Shown here piece by piece: positions 4,301 to 5,467 of a stretch of DNA of 5,467 nt. The stretch is from an uncultured Oscillospiraceae bacterium (GTDB lineage: Bacteria; Bacillota; Clostridia; Oscillospirales; Ruminococcaceae). Location of the stretch: positions 1 to 5,467 of the forward strand of contig CAUABB010000110.1 of NCBI GenBank assembly GCA_958427155.1, in the 5' to 3' direction. The notes below the pieces were generated by a model. The model did not search any database. It was not told where the DNA came from and was given only the letters and a program-made list of their open reading frames with translations. Both the position numbers and the translations under genes were made by a program. Position 1 is the first letter of the stretch; every line of letters begins with the position of its first letter.

Positions 4301-5467
4301 ATGCGTTATGTCTGGCGCTTGATTAAATTTACAAAGAGATACAGTTATCTTTTGATTTTAACAGGGTTTTCAATTATTGGAGTCACTGCCGTTAATTTGT
4401 ATACTCCTTGGTGTATACGCGATATCACACGGATTTTAACGGAAAATTCTCCGGAGTACATTGGAGCGCATACAGCTGAGGTTTTAGGGCAAGTTATCCA
4501 GATTGCCGTGCTTTTGGGAAGCGCTTATATTGTAAAAGCACTCCTGCGTTTTTGTCAGTCGTACTTAAGCCATGTTGCATCCTGGAATGTAGTGGCGCAG
4601 TTGCGGACAGAGGTGTATGCACATCTTCAAAAGCTTTCCCTTTCCTATTACAGCGATAAACAAACCGGGCAGCTGATGTCACGGGTGATGAACGACACCG
4701 CTTTGCTGGAGCAGATGGTTGCCCATTCTATCCCGGATGTTGCTTCCAATATCTTTGTTTTGGTTGGGGTTATTGTTCTACTGATGGTGATTAATTGGCA
4801 GCTTGCCCTTCTTGTTATGATTCCGATCCCTTTGATTTTTATTTTGACCTATTGGTTCTCTACCCGTGTCCGTCCGTATTTTCGAAAAGCGCAGCAGGAT
4901 ATCGCCGATTTGAATGCCGCTTTGCAGGATAACCTTTCCGGAATCCGTGAAATCCAGGCATTTAACCAACAGGTTCCAGAAAAGGATAAAATTGAGGGAA
5001 AGGCCAAAAAGCACGCGCGATCAATTCTGCACGCTCTTCGTTTAAGTGCGGTGTTTCATCCAGCAGTTGAGCTGTGCGCTTCCGCCGGAACGGTTATTGT
5101 TATTGCTGTCGGGGGTACACTGGCGGTGCAGGGGCAGATGTCCGCTGCGGATGTCGTCGGTTTTATTGCTTATCTTACGATGTTTTATGCCCCGATTGAG
5201 GTTTTGGCCCGAGTCGCGGAGGAATTTCAGCAGGCTGTTGCCGGGTCAGAGCGGATTTTTGAAGTTTTGGATACTAAACCCGATATTATTGATAAGCCGG
5301 GAGCACGGAAACTTCGAAAATGCAATGGAAATATTGCGTTTAAAGATGTCTGTTTTTCTTATGATGCTGATACGCCAATTTTGAACCATGTTTCTTTTGA
5401 GGTGAAAGCGGGACAGATGCTTGCGATTGTCGGCGATGTATTGGCAGATACGTTCGATGACGTGCTC
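4301..5467 (+). CDS. ABC half-exporter (TMD fused to NBD), 3'-truncated
   Basis: The frame starts at ATG 4301 with GGGGGA (4289-4294) as ribosome binding site and stays open to the window end, giving 389 codons. It is a type IV (MsbA/BmrA-like) exporter half: six membrane helices at about 15-36, 62-86, 146-165, 167-188, 255-277 and 283-305, then the start of the nucleotide-binding domain. Family motifs include YYSDKQTGQLMSRVMNDT (116-133), the NLSGIREIQAFNQQ segment (211-224) and the pre-NBD SERIFEVLDTKPDI (316-329). The NBD opens with IAFKDVCFSYD, where Y354 is the A-loop tyrosine, and proceeds to GQMLAIVG (371-378). Walker A should follow at once, but residues 379-389 (DVLADTFDDVL) are unrelated, probably an assembly-end artefact. 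Such proteins pair as homo- or heterodimers to export drugs, lipids or peptides; the substrate and partner are not visible. Confidence 0.92.
   Translation, partial: MRYVWRLIKFTKRYSYLLILTGFSIIGVTAVNLYTPWCIRDITRILTENSPEYIGAHTAEVLGQVIQIAVLLGSAYIVKALLRFCQSYLSHVASWNVVAQLRTEVYAHLQKLSLSYYSDKQTGQLMSRVMNDTALLEQMVAHSIPDVASNIFVLVGVIVLLMVINWQLALLVMIPIPLIFILTYWFSTRVRPYFRKAQQDIADLNAALQDNLSGIREIQAFNQQVPEKDKIEGKAKKHARSILHALRLSAVFHPAVELCASAGTVIVIAVGGTLAVQGQMSAADVVGFIAYLTMFYAPIEVLARVAEEFQQAVAGSERIFEVLDTKPDIIDKPGARKLRKCNGNIAFKDVCFSYDADTPILNHVSFEVKAGQMLAIVGDVLADTFDDVL
5435..5467 (+). other. Sequence break inside the NBD: Walker A replaced at the window end
   Basis: The protein follows the ABC family to glycine 378 (codon 5432-5434), then reads DVLADTFDDVL where a GPTGAGKTT-like P-loop is expected. 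No forward frame of these 33 bases gives a GxxGxGK[ST] motif, so a simple frameshift does not explain it. A chimeric or low-quality contig end is the likeliest cause. Confidence 0.6.

Noticed and set aside
5046..5384. Plus-strand open frame of 112 aa inside the exporter
   Set aside because: An alternative frame of the transmembrane/NBD region; the exporter frame carries the family motifs.

Overview
The window looks like a low- to mid-GC Firmicute, most likely a Clostridia-type gut or anaerobe genome. The grounds are AT-rich intergenic DNA, textbook sigma-A promoters, strong hairpin-plus-T-run terminators, purine-rich ribosome binding sites, tRNA genes with encoded CCA, and gene families typical of that group (a MacB/FtsX-like transporter, a cytidylate kinase-like protein, an ABC half-exporter). 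Species cannot be named from this sequence. Both ends cut through ABC transporter ATPase domains, as expected of a contig that stopped at conserved sequence.

Layout. (1) Bases 1-2090: the 3' part of an ABC ATPase gene, then an FtsX-like permease, closed by a 15-bp-stem terminator. The permease frame has no usable start codon near the junction. Instead the ATPase frame ends just after a Shine-Dalgarno-like GGAGG and an A_AAA_AAA heptamer in exactly the phase that a -1 shift would need to enter the permease frame. A MacB-like fusion made by frameshifting, or a broken/phase-variable fusion gene, is the main finding here. (2) Bases 2194-2465, minus strand: a compact tRNA-Asp(GTC)/tRNA-Thr(GGT) unit with a consensus promoter and its own terminator. 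(3) Bases 2589-3268: a membrane-anchored extracytoplasmic protein of 193 aa, preceded by a promoter overlaid by two inverted repeats. (4) Bases 3461-4131: a cytidylate kinase-like protein with its own terminator. (5) Bases 4217-5467: a promoter and the first 389 codons of an ABC half-exporter. Its last 33 bases no longer resemble the family, exactly where the Walker A motif should be.

The genes appear to be independent transcription units rather than one pathway: each is bounded by its own promoter and/or terminator. The only pair that must work together is the ATPase and the permease at the left, as the motor and membrane halves of one tripartite-efflux-like or mechanotransmission-type ABC system. 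No CRISPR array, insertion sequence, integrase or rRNA was seen.
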